Shown here: piece by piece, positions 16,996 to 25,786 of the stretch
Numbering within the stretch: the stretch's first letter is position 1
Layout of the letters: each line of letters opens with the position of its first letter
From: Maledivibacter sp.
GTDB taxonomy: Bacteria; Bacillota; Clostridia; Peptostreptococcales; Caminicellaceae
Direction of reading: 5' to 3'
Assembly: GCA_025210375.1 (NCBI GenBank)
Contig: JAOASB010000023.1
Coordinates: 62,001 to 126,000, forward strand
DNA length: 64,000 nucleotides
The notes under the pieces: model-generated
Databases searched by the model: none
Seen by the model: only the letters and a program-made list of their open reading frames with translations
What the model was told of the DNA's origin: nothing
Program-made: the position numbers and the translations under genes

Positions 16996-18213
16996 TTAAT
17001 ACAGCTTTATGTATTTAGGAAGTCCATTATCTAGTATAGGCTTTGGCGAACCCATTACTAAAGGAGTTATATACTCGATTCCTTCCCTTGTTATATTATT
17101 CTTTTCATCATTAATCCATTCAGCAGGAAAATACTTAATATTATTAGCCACTTTTGATGCTTCAACTTTACATGTCTTCATTTGATAAGGTTTATTTTGA
17201 ACCCTTTCAATTCCGACCATAAATCCACTATCTCCTTCAATGGAATATTTCAAGGCTGCTTTACCAACCTCATATGCTTCTTCAACATCGGTTTCAGATA
17301 TACAATGCATAGCACATCTTTGAGCAACTCCTAGTTCTAATACCTTAACTCTATTGGTAATACCTTTATTAATTAATAGACCTTTTAAATAACTACCCAC
17401 GCCCCCTAACTGAACATGGGAAAAAGTATCATGTTTATTTGAAGACTTAGTATCAAAAATATAGCTTCCCCTTTCATCCTTTAATCCTTCCGATGCCACA
17501 ATGAAAACTTTATTATTTTCATTAAATCTTTTCTCAACATCCTGTAAAAACTTTTCATTGGAGAATGGTACTTCCGGTAAATATATGAAATCCACAACGG
17601 ATTCTCCATTCAATTTAGCAAGAGCCCCACTTGCCGCTAACCAACCGGTATCTCTTCCCATTGTCTCCATAATAAATATACCATTGTTAGTATAAACACT
17701 TGCATCCAAATAGGTTTCCAGTGCCGTTGTGGCTATAAATTTTGCGGCACTGCCGTAGCCGGGTGTATGGTCAGTGCTAAATAAATCATTATCTATTGTT
17801 TTAGGAATTCCAATTATTTGTTTATCAATTCCCTTTTCTTTGGCATACAAGCTAAGCTTGTTTACTGTATCCATTGAATCATTACCGCCAATATAAAAGA
17901 AGCTCTGAATATCCAGCTGATCTAATATTTCAAACAACTTTAGATATTCTTCTTCATTTATAGTAAAATCCTTCATTTTGTATCTACAGGAGCCAAGTCC
18001 TGCTGCTGGAGTATATTTCAAGGTTTCTAGATCCCTATCATCAAGCTCTGTTAAATCAATAATTTTATTGTTCAGTATGCCTTCAATACCATTTATACCT
18101 CCATATACTTTATCATAGCACTTAGCTTCTCTGTTTCCTCTTACAACACCAACCACGCTACTATTTATCACTGAAGTAGGCCCTCCAGACTGAGCGACTA
18201 TACAATTTTTCAT
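16996..18213 (-). CDS. Phosphofructokinase, probably pyrophosphate-dependent
   Basis: A 405-residue PFK that phosphorylates fructose-6-phosphate. Seen: the N-terminal AQSGGPTSVINSS, the IGGNDSMDT block and GIPKTIDNDL. In ATP enzymes these read GGDGS and PGTIDND; an acidic residue in the first and lysine in the second are the hallmark of PPi dependence, so PPi is the likely donor. METMGRDTGWLAA and the longer C-terminal half fit the PPi/long PFK subfamily. The gene has its own terminator and stands alone. Donor choice is inferred from signature residues, not measured. Confidence 0.88.
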   Translation of the reverse strand: MKNCIVAQSGGPTSVINSSVVGVVRGNREAKCYDKVYGGINGIEGILNNKIIDLTELDDRDLETLKYTPAAGLGSCRYKMKDFTINEEEYLKLFEILDQLDIQSFFYIGGNDSMDTVNKLSLYAKEKGIDKQIIGIPKTIDNDLFSTDHTPGYGSAAKFIATTALETYLDASVYTNNGIFIMETMGRDTGWLAASGALAKLNGESVVDFIYLPEVPFSNEKFLQDVEKRFNENNKVFIVASEGLKDERGSYIFDTKSSNKHDTFSHVQLGGVGSYLKGLLINKGITNRVKVLELGVAQRCAMHCISETDVEEAYEVGKAALKYSIEGDSGFMVGIERVQNKPYQMKTCKVEASKVANNIKYFPAEWINDEKNNITREGIEYITPLVMGSPKPILDNGLPKYIKLY

Positions 18214-18384
18214 AACCTATCTCTCCTCAAAAATTAATCTATATTTCTATACCATTATACCCCATATATGACCCAACAAGCTATATTGAACTTCCATAAT
18301 ATAAGTATAATATTGTTAAGCCTTATCAGGGTATAAAAGCTTAAAAATGATCGATTCATAGCAATAGGGGAAAATTTCATCAAT

Positions 18385-18412
18385 AAAAAAAGAGCATATA
18401 GCCCTTTTCATT
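18385..18412 (-). terminator. Terminator of the GNAT-like gene
   Basis: On the minus strand AAAGGGC / GCTCTTT (G-U allowed) around TATAT, then TTTTTTTA. Confidence 0.7.
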
Positions 18413-19544
18413 AATCATTTATTCCTTTCTTATATATCCTATAGGTCTTATATTTTATTCCTCCAAATCTCTCTATATCCCTCATCATGACTTCATTATA
18501 TTCCCAGATAGTAGAACCCTCTCCATATTTGTAGCCTTTGTCCACCGCTGCTCTATAAACATTACGATAAATAGCAGCTGAAACTCCTTTTTTTCTGTAC
18601 TCTGGAATAACAAAAAGCACAAAAAATCTAGTTCTGCTTATTTTTCTTTTATCAAATAGAAACCGTAAGAATCCAAAGGGAAAAAGTCTTCCATTCATTT
18701 TTCTTAATATTTCATTATAGTCTGGAAGTGCCACATTAAATCCAATTGGTCGCCCATCACAGGTACGTGCAATATATATAAGATCTGGATCGGCAACGGG
18801 AACAAGCTGATTGGCGATGATTTCTATCTCTTCATCCGTGGGAGGAATAAAATCTTCCCATTCCTTAGGCATAGCATCATCAATTATTTTCTTTATATCT
18901 CTCATATCTTTATTGATGTTTTTTAAGTTTAGCTTATCAACTTTAAAATGGTATTTATTCATGGCATATGGTATATATTTTTCGTATCTTTCATCCATTC
19001 CATGGCATATATCAACTTTATACCCATAACAATCTAAATACTTTATAAATCCATGATCCTCAAAAAATCTTTTATAATACTCTTTATTATAGGTATTCAT
19101 CACAAGGGTTGGATCGACGAAGTTATCAATAAGTAGCCCTCTATAATCATCTCCCCCGGGCACCGAAAGGGGCCCAATGATTTTTTCCATTCCCCTCTTC
19201 CTTAACCAATCTTCTGCGTATTGGAATAATGCTCTAGCAATGTCATCGTCATCAATACACTCAAATAATGATATATATCCTTCTTTATAGTTCTTCGCAT
19301 GGTTTAGATGTTCATTTATTCCCACACATAATCTTCCACTAGGAATACCATCCTTATATGCTAGTATTAATGCAAAAGTTCCACTTTTGCTTAGCATATT
19401 ATTTTCTCCCCTTATTGTTTTTCTAAATTCTGAAATTATAGGAGGTACCCAACAAGAATCTTCTTTATAAATTTTCCATGGTAATTTAATAAATTCATTT
19501 TCTTCAGATTTTGTCTCCACCCTTACAATACTAACTCTACCCAT
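18411..19544 (-). CDS. GNAT-superfamily N-acetyltransferase-like protein
   Basis: A 377-residue cytoplasmic protein of a family annotated as GNAT-like. The C-terminal part holds a plausible acetyl-CoA fold: RTRFFVLFVIPEYRKKGVSA (about 305-324) resembles strand 4 plus the pyrophosphate-binding loop, and IWEYNEVMMRDIERFGG follows. The N-terminal half (EFIKLPWKIY, GPLSVPGGDDYRGLLIDNF) is typical of this long two-domain family. No substrate is known. The preceding sequence is C-rich on the plus strand (GGGGGG upstream of the start), giving a strong ribosome site. It is flanked by terminators and probably monocistronic. Confidence 0.7.
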   Translation of the reverse strand: MGRVSIVRVETKSEENEFIKLPWKIYKEDSCWVPPIISEFRKTIRGENNMLSKSGTFALILAYKDGIPSGRLCVGINEHLNHAKNYKEGYISLFECIDDDDIARALFQYAEDWLRKRGMEKIIGPLSVPGGDDYRGLLIDNFVDPTLVMNTYNKEYYKRFFEDHGFIKYLDCYGYKVDICHGMDERYEKYIPYAMNKYHFKVDKLNLKNINKDMRDIKKIIDDAMPKEWEDFIPPTDEEIEIIANQLVPVADPDLIYIARTCDGRPIGFNVALPDYNEILRKMNGRLFPFGFLRFLFDKRKISRTRFFVLFVIPEYRKKGVSAAIYRNVYRAAVDKGYKYGEGSTIWEYNEVMMRDIERFGGIKYKTYRIYKKGIND

Positions 19545-19702
19545 CTTATTCCCCCCCCAGCCAATATGTATTATTCCATTTAAAAATACAATGCAATATA
19601 TATATTTCTATATATAGACATATTTCCCTTTTTTATTTGGCATTTTTGTGAAATCTATTGTAGAATTTATTATTTAAAGGATATAATCCATAATCTAACA
19701 AA

Positions 19703-19765
19703 GGGGTGCCTCAAAATGATGAATCTCTTCGTTATTTGAAGCTTCATTCATTCTGAAACACCCCC
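19703..19765. repeat. Imperfect inverted repeat in the 323-bp gap upstream of the GNAT-like gene
   Basis: GGGGTG (19703-19708) pairs with CACCCC (19759-19764), with further pairing of TCAAAATGATGAAT-like and ATTCATTCTGAAA-like sequences, giving arms of about 25 bp. There is no T-run directly after it. Nothing else is seen in 19545-19867. Confidence 0.55.
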
Positions 19766-19867
19766 GGTGCTGAATCAAAAAATTATCCTTTGAGACAAAA
19801 CTTCCAGATAGATTTTTCTCAAAAACAACCCTAAAAACCCTTGATTTTATAATAGTCCAATAATATA

Positions 19868-20032
19868 TTAGAAAAAATTTCTAGCGTATTCCACAAGCTT
19901 TGATCCCACAAATATCCCAACTATTCCCGCTATACCCGCCAGAGTTGGAGGTGCAGGAAGGGGAAGCTTGCTCAATGAGAATATTGCTCCCGTAACAATA
20001 CCTACAACCAAAGCTACTATTTCTACTTTCAT
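19868..20032 (-). CDS. XapX-domain small membrane protein
   Basis: A 54-residue frame with a GGAGGAGAAG ribosome site 2-8 bases before ATG 20032. The sequence begins MKVEIVALVVGIVTGAIF and continues with LPLPAPPTLAGIAGIVGIF, the two-helix hydrophobic pattern with the central PAPP of the XapX (DUF1427) family. That family is named for linkage to xanthosine/purine phosphorylase loci, and here the gene lies 45 bp downstream of a purine nucleoside phosphorylase on the same strand. A role in nucleoside transport or membrane association is only implied by that linkage. Confidence 0.8.
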   Translation of the reverse strand: MKVEIVALVVGIVTGAIFSLSKLPLPAPPTLAGIAGIVGIFVGSKLVEYARNFF

Positions 20033-20077
20033 ACCTTCTCCTCCATTATTATTAAAATTTATTCTTAAACAGCTTAT

Positions 20078-20899
20078 TTATGCATGTTTGATTATATTCT
20101 TCATAAGAGTTATAAATTTCTCTCTTGCCCTTGCAGAGGTTTCCATGACCTCACTGTGATCTAATGGTTGATCTAGAATACCTGCCGCCATATTGGTCAT
20201 ACAAGAAATACCAATTACATCTATTCCACTATGAATTGCCACAATAACTTCTGGAACAGTAGACATCCCAACTGCATCTGCCCCAAGTGTTCTGACCATC
20301 CTAACCTCTGCTGGAGTTTCGTATGTTGGCCCTGTCATACATGCATAAACCCCTTCCTGAAGATGAATATTAAGAGATTTAGCAATTTTCTTTACCTTTG
20401 CCCTAAGTACTGGATTATATGCATTAGACATATCCGGGAAACGTGTCCCAAATTCACTTAAGTTTCTCCCTATCAATGGATTATCAAAGGCTAAGTTTAA
20501 ATGATCTTTAATAAGCATTAAATCTCCAGGACTATATGAAGTATTTACAGCTCCAGCAGCATTTGTAACAATTAATCTCTTTACACCCAATAGCTTCATT
20601 ACCCTTACTGGAAAAGTAACCTCCTTCATGGGATATCCTTCATAATAATGAAATCGTCCCTGCATTGCTACTACTTTTTTACCCTCTAAGGTCCCTACAA
20701 CTAATCTTCCCGCATGGCCTTCAACCGTAGATACAGGAAAATGTGGAATCTCATTATAAGGAAAATACGTAGCATCTTCTATTTGATCCCCAATAGCGCC
20801 AAGTCCTGATCCTAATATCAAACCAATCTCTGGCTCTATATTAATTTTGCTTAAAATAAACTCTGCCCCATGTTTAATTTTCATTTGTAAATCCATCAT
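20078..20899 (-). CDS. Purine-nucleoside phosphorylase
   Basis: The enzyme splits purine nucleosides with phosphate into base and ribose-1-phosphate. About 273 residues. Seen: LGSGLGAIGDQI, the phosphate-binding MQGRFHYYEGYPM, VTNAAGAVN, YACMTGPTYETPAEVRM and GADAVGMSTVPEVIVA, the trimeric class II PNP pattern with the Glu and Asn expected for 6-oxopurines. Tandem ATGs occur; I chose the one at 20899 after GGAAGGTG, with a GTG at 20905 as an unlikely alternative. The XapX gene follows, so salvage of inosine/guanosine or xanthosine is the likely role. The symbol could be punA, pnp or deoD2. Confidence 0.92.
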   Translation of the reverse strand: MMDLQMKIKHGAEFILSKINIEPEIGLILGSGLGAIGDQIEDATYFPYNEIPHFPVSTVEGHAGRLVVGTLEGKKVVAMQGRFHYYEGYPMKEVTFPVRVMKLLGVKRLIVTNAAGAVNTSYSPGDLMLIKDHLNLAFDNPLIGRNLSEFGTRFPDMSNAYNPVLRAKVKKIAKSLNIHLQEGVYACMTGPTYETPAEVRMVRTLGADAVGMSTVPEVIVAIHSGIDVIGISCMTNMAAGILDQPLDHSEVMETSARAREKFITLMKNIIKHA

Positions 20900-21021
20900 T
20901 ATCACCTTCCAATTTAATATTATCCTTCAATATTGTATAACCAATGATCTATGCAATATTCATATAAATCTTCTTCATTTTGTATGTTTTAAATAAATAT
21001 TTTGTCCTTTATATATTAAAA

Positions 21022-21054
21022 TCGTCCCCTAGATAAATTAATATCTAAGGGACG
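21022..21054 (-). promoter_or_regulatory. Hairpin in the putative leader of the nucleoside phosphorylase gene
   Basis: A 14-bp stem TCGTCCCCTAGATA / TATCTAAGGGACGA (one mismatch), followed on the minus strand by TTTT. It lies about 120 bp upstream of the phosphorylase start, so it could attenuate that gene or end an unseen transcript. The 20900-21530 gap otherwise holds a family-A repeat. Confidence 0.4.
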
Positions 21055-21159
21055 AAATAGTTTTCGTGTTATCACCCTTTTATACCACGTATAAACCTGC
21101 ATTGCACTTATTACCATGGTCATTAAAAAATTATTATTTTTATGGGAGTACTATCTTTC

Positions 21160-21277
21160 GAGCAAATTGCATAATTACTTTCTATAAAAATCATCTACTA
21201 TATATAGTTTTAAAATCTCCGAAGCTATACCATATATATTATACAATTCTGCCAAGTCAGAGTTATACAATTTCCTC
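21160..21277. repeat. Family-A intergenic repeat (copy A1)
   Basis: 118 bp beginning GAGCAAATTGCATAATTAC and ending GTTATACAATTTCCTC. The ends are imperfect inverted repeats of each other. Very similar to copy A5 at 54735-54852 over its whole length. Confidence 0.75.
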
Positions 21278-21530
21278 TTTCTAAAATAGAATATGAAAGC
21301 GGTTCCCTCTTTATTTAATATATTAGCTTTTTTTATAATTGTCAATAGAATTTTTTGGTGGCGTGATGCAATCCAATAACTTTTACTTTAATAATAAAAT
21401 ATCCCTCGGGAAAACGTTTGATTTTTCTTAATTTTCTGAAAATACTATTGACATTATGCATCTATATTGTTATAATACAAAACAACTAATAATTATCCCA
21501 CAAATTTCAAAGAGCGTTAGGAGGAATAAT

Positions 21531-21713
21531 ATGTCCAAAAAAATTATGTCCACAAATGAAAAAAACAATAGAGTTATACCAACCATAATGGGCGGACAAG
21601 AGACCCTTGCTAAGTTTTCTAAACCTACAACAACACACCTTCAATCTCTTTCTATGAACTTTTGGGGTGAAGGTCGATTTAGTGATGAATTGATATTAGA
21701 TTTCTATATTTAA
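21531..21713 (+). CDS. 60-residue hypothetical protein upstream of the response regulator
   Basis: ATG 21531 follows AGGAGGAATAAT, a strong ribosome site. The 60-residue product begins MSKKIMSTNEKNNRVIPTIM and ends with an aromatic/acidic stretch (NFWGEGRF, LILDFYI). It has no membrane segment, signal peptide or cysteine. I recognise no family. The open frame extends 25 codons further upstream without a ribosome site. It lies about 260 bp upstream of the response regulator on the same strand, with a structured RNA-like sequence between. It could be a small effector or simply an orphan gene. Confidence 0.5.
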   Translation: MSKKIMSTNEKNNRVIPTIMGGQETLAKFSKPTTTHLQSLSMNFWGEGRFSDELILDFYI

Positions 21714-21760
21714 CAAAGCTCAATATAAGAAAAAAGAATTTCTCAAAAAACTATTCTTTG

Positions 21761-21813
21761 ACTGGACCTAAGGCACAGCCACTTTTACAAGTGAACCTGC
21801 TTCTAGGTCCAGT
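21761..21813 (+). promoter_or_regulatory. Branched RNA-like structure between the 60-residue ORF and the response regulator
   Basis: Outer 10-bp stem ACTGGACCTA (21761-21770) / TAGGTCCAGT (21804-21813) encloses a smaller hairpin CACTT-TTAC-AAGTG. There is no T-run immediately after it, so it is either a weak terminator or a structured leader. It matches no riboswitch I know. Confidence 0.4.
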
Positions 21814-21845
21814 TCACTTTGAAATATATCCCTATTCCCTATGAC

Positions 21846-21900
21846 TTTACCCTAAACTCTCTATACGTTACTTAAGTTAGCAAATTGTATAATTACCATA
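21846..21900. repeat. Fragments of families B and A
   Basis: TTTACCCTAAACTCTCTATA (21846-21865) is the reverse complement of the left end of copy B2. AGCAAATTGTATAATTACC starting near 21879 matches the family-A terminus. Confidence 0.55.
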
Positions 21901-21979
21901 TCAAAAATCTTTTTATATAATCAGAATTTTCTACATTTTTTTAACAGCTTAATGTTTATAATATTTAATTGAGGGGGTG

Positions 21980-22702
21980 GTGAATATAGATACAACAAAA
22001 ATTCTTGTGGTAGAAGATGAAGAAGAAATAAAAAATCTGATCAGTATGTATCTGGTTGAAGAAGGATTTCATGTGATATGGGCTTCAAATGGTAAACAAG
22101 CCTGTGAGCTTACCATCAAAGAAAATCCTGATCTGATTTTACTGGACATTCTACTACCAGGTCAGGACGGTATTGAGGTATGCTCTCAGTTACGTAGACA
22201 TACAAACGCTCCTATCATATTTGTTACATGTAAGAAGGAAGATATAGATATGATTCTTGGTCTTAGCATTGGAGGAGATGATTACATAACTAAACCCTTT
22301 AGCCCGAGAGTATTGGTGGCACGAGTAAAAGCCCATCTTCGTAGGGGTCATATACAGACAGAAAAGTTAACTACCCAAAAAATTTTACATTATCCAGGAC
22401 TTTATATAGATATTTCAAGTCGTTCAGTTTTTGTAAATGATATTCAAATTACTCTAACAGCTAAGGAATTCGATATATTAGTACTTTTGGCTAAAAATCC
22501 AAATAGAGTATTCTATACCAGCCAAATATTTGAAAAAATATGGAAAACCTATGTATTAGATAGAGATTTTAAAACGGTTATGGTACATATGAGCAATCTA
22601 CGAAAAAAAATAGAACCGCAGCCTTCTAATCCTAAATATATACTTACTGTTAGAGGAATAGGATACAAATTTAATGGTTTTGCTGAAAGACTATCCAGTT
22701 AA
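21980..22702 (+). CDS. OmpR/PhoB-family response regulator
   Basis: A DNA-binding response regulator of about 240 residues. Seen: the receiver domain with the acidic pocket VVEDEEE, the phospho-acceptor aspartate at about residue 56 in LILLDILLPG, the switch Thr region VTCKKED and lysine in YITKPFSP; then a winged-helix output domain with ELTLTAKEFDILVLLAKNP-like sequence and RGIGYKFNG. The start is GTG at 21977 or 21980, next to GAGGGGGTG. No kinase gene adjoins it; the nearest, at 28595, lies across the AEP cluster on the same strand, so the two probably form a separated pair. The stop codon lies inside a family-A repeat. Confidence 0.9.
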   Translation: MNIDTTKILVVEDEEEIKNLISMYLVEEGFHVIWASNGKQACELTIKENPDLILLDILLPGQDGIEVCSQLRRHTNAPIIFVTCKKEDIDMILGLSIGGDDYITKPFSPRVLVARVKAHLRRGHIQTEKLTTQKILHYPGLYIDISSRSVFVNDIQITLTAKEFDILVLLAKNPNRVFYTSQIFEKIWKTYVLDRDFKTVMVHMSNLRKKIEPQPSNPKYILTVRGIGYKFNGFAERLSS

Positions 22703-22818
22703 GCAAATGGCATAATTACAATTCTCAAAAACTTACTACTACATATAATCTTAAATGGCCTATGGCTATACCCCATTTATTATGCAACTTAGCCAAATTA
22801 GAATCATGCAATTTCCTC
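22700..22818. repeat. Family-A intergenic repeat (copy A2)
   Basis: Begins AAGCAAATGGCATAATTAC and ends ATGCAATTTCCTC. Its first bases include the stop codon of the response regulator gene. Confidence 0.65.
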
Positions 22819-22899
22819 AATCATAAACTTTTATATAAAAATAATATTCACTTTAGTGGATGACTTAAATCAATATCTATTTGTGCCACTAAGCTTAAA

Positions 22900-22930
22900 T
22901 TGTAGGAGGTTTGCTAAAATCCTCCTACAA
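22900..22930. terminator. Bidirectional terminator between the response regulator and phnW
   Basis: Perfect 10-bp stem TTGTAGGAGG / CCTCCTACAA with an 11-base loop, followed on the plus strand by CTTTTATTTT. It serves convergent genes. Confidence 0.8.
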
Positions 22931-22964
22931 CTTTTATTTTGAAGTAATAATATTTTTAGAAATA

Positions 22965-24110
22965 TCAATCTGTTTCCTTAGAATTGTACTCTATTGGTAC
23001 CTTTACATCTATAGCTATTAACGCTTGCTCTAATACAACAAAGAATTGTTCAATATCAGGTACATCTATTGCCCCTAGGCTGCATAATCTAAAGGTGGCT
23101 GTATCGGTAACCTTACCAGGATAAATCGTAAATCCTCTTTCAAAGCAATAATCATGAACCCCTTCAAAGCTCCAATTAGGGTCATCGGGATACTTAACTG
23201 AGATGACTAACCTAGACTGTTTGTCACGCTCAATTAGATCCTTAAAGCCTAGTTTTGTTAAACCCTCATGCTGTGCTTCCCAAATTCTTTGATGTCTAGC
23301 CCATTTTGCAGCTTCTCCTTCTTCCCAATACTCTTTTATGGCTTGCTTTGTTGCATAAACGGTTTGTACCGGTGGTGTGAAATGCATTTGTCCTTTTCTT
23401 TCAAAGAAATCATACTGCATATATAGATTTGTATAATATGAACGGGTAGGATATTCCTTAGACCTTTCTATAAGTTCTCTGTTTCCAACTACATAGGATA
23501 GCCCTGTCATTGACATTAATCCTTTTTGTGCAGAAGCCATTAGAAAGTCAATATTATCCTTTTCAATATCGATTGGAATCATAGCATATGTTGAAGTGGT
23601 ATCAACCATAAATATACTTCCATAATCATGGGCTAGTTTTCCTATTTCTCTTATGGGATTTAATAATCCTGTACCTGTTTCATGATGACAAGCATATACC
23701 ACTGCTATGTCCCCATCTTCCTTTAAAACCTTTTCAATTTTTTCTAAGTCTGGCAGTTCGGTTAGGGAGAACTTAAGATTTATATGGGGTAAATTATAAT
23801 ACTCACATACCTCAGCCGCCCTTGCACTATATGATCCATTGTTTATTACTAACATCTTTTTATTAGGTGGCAATAAGGAGTTAACACAAGCATCAATATT
23901 TATTGTGCCTGAACCACAAAATAAAACCGACGTATACTTTTGGAGATCCCCATGAACAATTTTTACTAGCTCTTTTCTCATATCCAACATAATTTGTGCG
24001 AACTCTTTTTCTCTAGGACAAATATCCGGTATTACTTGAGCAAATTTTACTGTATCAGTGGTTGTTGCAGGCCCTGGATTTAATAAAACATTCCTTTTCA
24101 CTTTATACAT
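22965..24110 (-). CDS. phnW: 2-aminoethylphosphonate-pyruvate transaminase
   Basis: A 381-residue PLP enzyme that moves the amino group of 2-aminoethylphosphonate to pyruvate, giving phosphonoacetaldehyde and alanine. Seen: LLNPGPATTTDTVKFA at the N-terminus, CHHETGTG, the VDTTSTY aspartate block and the PLP lysine at about residue 196 in ASAQKGLMS, followed by the class-V aminotransferase C-terminus. The AGGGGGGAATA site precedes ATG 24110. Its product would feed the PhnX-like hydrolase at 25787. It lies 121 bp downstream of an OPA-family transporter on the same strand, probably under a shared regulator. Confidence 0.93.
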   Translation of the reverse strand: MYKVKRNVLLNPGPATTTDTVKFAQVIPDICPREKEFAQIMLDMRKELVKIVHGDLQKYTSVLFCGSGTINIDACVNSLLPPNKKMLVINNGSYSARAAEVCEYYNLPHINLKFSLTELPDLEKIEKVLKEDGDIAVVYACHHETGTGLLNPIREIGKLAHDYGSIFMVDTTSTYAMIPIDIEKDNIDFLMASAQKGLMSMTGLSYVVGNRELIERSKEYPTRSYYTNLYMQYDFFERKGQMHFTPPVQTVYATKQAIKEYWEEGEAAKWARHQRIWEAQHEGLTKLGFKDLIERDKQSRLVISVKYPDDPNWSFEGVHDYCFERGFTIYPGKVTDTATFRLCSLGAIDVPDIEQFFVVLEQALIAIDVKVPIEYNSKETD

Positions 24111-24231
24111 TTAGGTATTCCCCCCTATACTTTATATTATCTATGAGGCACTCTCCTTTGAATCAGATGAGTTCCTCTATTTATCTTTCACATATTAATT
24201 TTAAAGTTCAAATAATTTTTAAAATTCCCGG

Positions 24232-25533
24232 TCATGCTTTAGCTTTATCCGTCGTTTTATTGGCTATTAATGCCAAGACCATCATCAAAACACATATTAC
24301 GGCAATAGAAGTAAATAGAATGTTCCAATTACCCGTTTTATCTAATATCCTACCAAAGATTATAGCTTGTAGTGCAGCTCCCATATATGCTGACCAGTCT
24401 AACACACCGGCTGCGGTACCTGCAAAAACTCGACCTCCTACATCCGTTGAATATGCCCAAACCACACCATTGATAGCATAAACAAAGAATCCTGCAATAA
24501 ATAATCCAATGGATGCACTCTGGATTGTTTTAAAACTAGGGAATAAGAAAACCGATACAGAAGAAACTACTGCACAAATAACAACCGCCGGCAAGCGACC
24601 CTTTTTACCAAATTTATCTGAAGCCCATGGTACTATGAATGTTCCTAGTGCCATCCCCACAGGTAATAATACTGATTTTAAAATCCCAGATTTTACATTC
24701 ATATTTAAAACTTGTACATAATAGGTCGGTATCCATGTCAATAATCCATAACGGGCAATACTTGATATGGCTATGATACAACACCAAATAACAAATCTCC
24801 ATTGGCTAAACAAATGAATAAAGGGATATAGCTTACCCTTCTCTACTACAATTTTTTGAAGCTCGGCTTCTTGTTCTTTTGTCTCTTCATCCTCTTCATA
24901 TTCCTTTAACCCCACTTCACTTGGTCTTGCCCTAACCATAATCCAATATACTATACCCATGGCCACCATTGGAACTATTGGAATTCTAAATGCTCCTCGC
25001 CAACCTAAATCTGGAAATGCTGAAACTGCTTGTAAAACACTAAACCAAACAATAATTTGTGCAACTCCAGAGAATCCATTAGCAAAGCCAGTTGCAAATC
25101 CCCTTTTATGACTAGGCCACCACTTAGTTATTAAACTTATACCAGGAGACCAAAGCATGGATTGAAAATAACCATTTAATCCCCATAATATACCAATAAG
25201 CACAAGAGAGGATTGAAAGCTTATAATGACATTAGCCCCTGCAGATAAAAGTAATCCTGTAAGAATAATTTTCTTTGGTCCAAAAACCTCTCCAAGACGT
25301 CCATTTATCAAATGTCCAAAGCCATAAGTCCAAAAAAGCACCGATGAAAGAAGTCCAACTTGTGTCTTAGTCCATCCCATTTCTTCCATCATCATTGGCA
25401 GTGCCAATCCCATATTCAATCTACCGTTATATAAAAATGCATACAAAATGGAAAAACCTAACAGCGCTAGCCACGAATACTTTTTAAATTTCTTTGCATC
25501 CTTTTCCGTATATCCTAGAGAATTTTTTGCCAT
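24232..25533 (-). CDS. OPA-family (GlpT-like) MFS transporter, likely phosphonate uptake
   Basis: A 433-residue, 12-helix major-facilitator protein of the organophosphate:phosphate antiporter family. Seen: LYNGRLNMGLALP in helix 1, INGRLGEVFGPKK after helix 2, the cytosolic loop at about residues 195-235 rich in Glu, and the DVGGRVFAGTAAGVLDWSAYMGA block of the C-terminal half. Relatives carry glycerol-3-phosphate, hexose-phosphate or phosphoglycerate. Its place between phnW and the PhnX-like gene suggests AEP or a related phosphonate. The ATG follows AGGAGGGAAGG. It is a clear paralogue of the product of 26994-28292. Confidence 0.85.
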   Translation of the reverse strand: MAKNSLGYTEKDAKKFKKYSWLALLGFSILYAFLYNGRLNMGLALPMMMEEMGWTKTQVGLLSSVLFWTYGFGHLINGRLGEVFGPKKIILTGLLLSAGANVIISFQSSLVLIGILWGLNGYFQSMLWSPGISLITKWWPSHKRGFATGFANGFSGVAQIIVWFSVLQAVSAFPDLGWRGAFRIPIVPMVAMGIVYWIMVRARPSEVGLKEYEEDEETKEQEAELQKIVVEKGKLYPFIHLFSQWRFVIWCCIIAISSIARYGLLTWIPTYYVQVLNMNVKSGILKSVLLPVGMALGTFIVPWASDKFGKKGRLPAVVICAVVSSVSVFLFPSFKTIQSASIGLFIAGFFVYAINGVVWAYSTDVGGRVFAGTAAGVLDWSAYMGAALQAIIFGRILDKTGNWNILFTSIAVICVLMMVLALIANKTTDKAKA

Positions 25534-25578
25534 TACCTTCCCTCCTTATTAGTAGTACAAAACAAGTCATAAATATTA

Positions 25579-25656
25579 AAACTCCAGCAAGAGGATTGAT
25601 ATATCATTAATATTTATGGATATATCAAAATAAATTGATAATCATTGCTGGAGTTT
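25579..25656. terminator. Long hairpin between the PhnX-like gene and the OPA transporter
   Basis: Outer 12-bp stem AAACTCCAGCAA (25579-25590) / TTGCTGGAGTTT (25645-25656), with an inner GATATATC ... GATATATC pairing. On the minus strand it is followed by TAATATTTAT, so it could end the PhnX-like transcript or act as a leader structure for the transporter. Confidence 0.5.
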
Positions 25657-25786
25657 ACTTCTATATATTTTAGAAACAACTAAACATTTTAATTTTTCGG
25701 GTCAATGGTTTAATTCGAAAATCCACAAAGTTATTGCTATATTTCTTCAATAGATCATTTATAGAATTCAGTATAAATTAAATCCA

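Noticed and set aside
20900..21160. Purine riboswitch upstream of the nucleoside phosphorylase gene
   Set aside because: The conserved loop sequences of the guanine/adenine aptamer are not present; only a simple hairpin was found.
24062..24481. 139-codon plus-strand ORF antisense to an OPA transporter gene
   Set aside because: It is the shadow of the transporter and phnW coding strands, with no ribosome site of its own.
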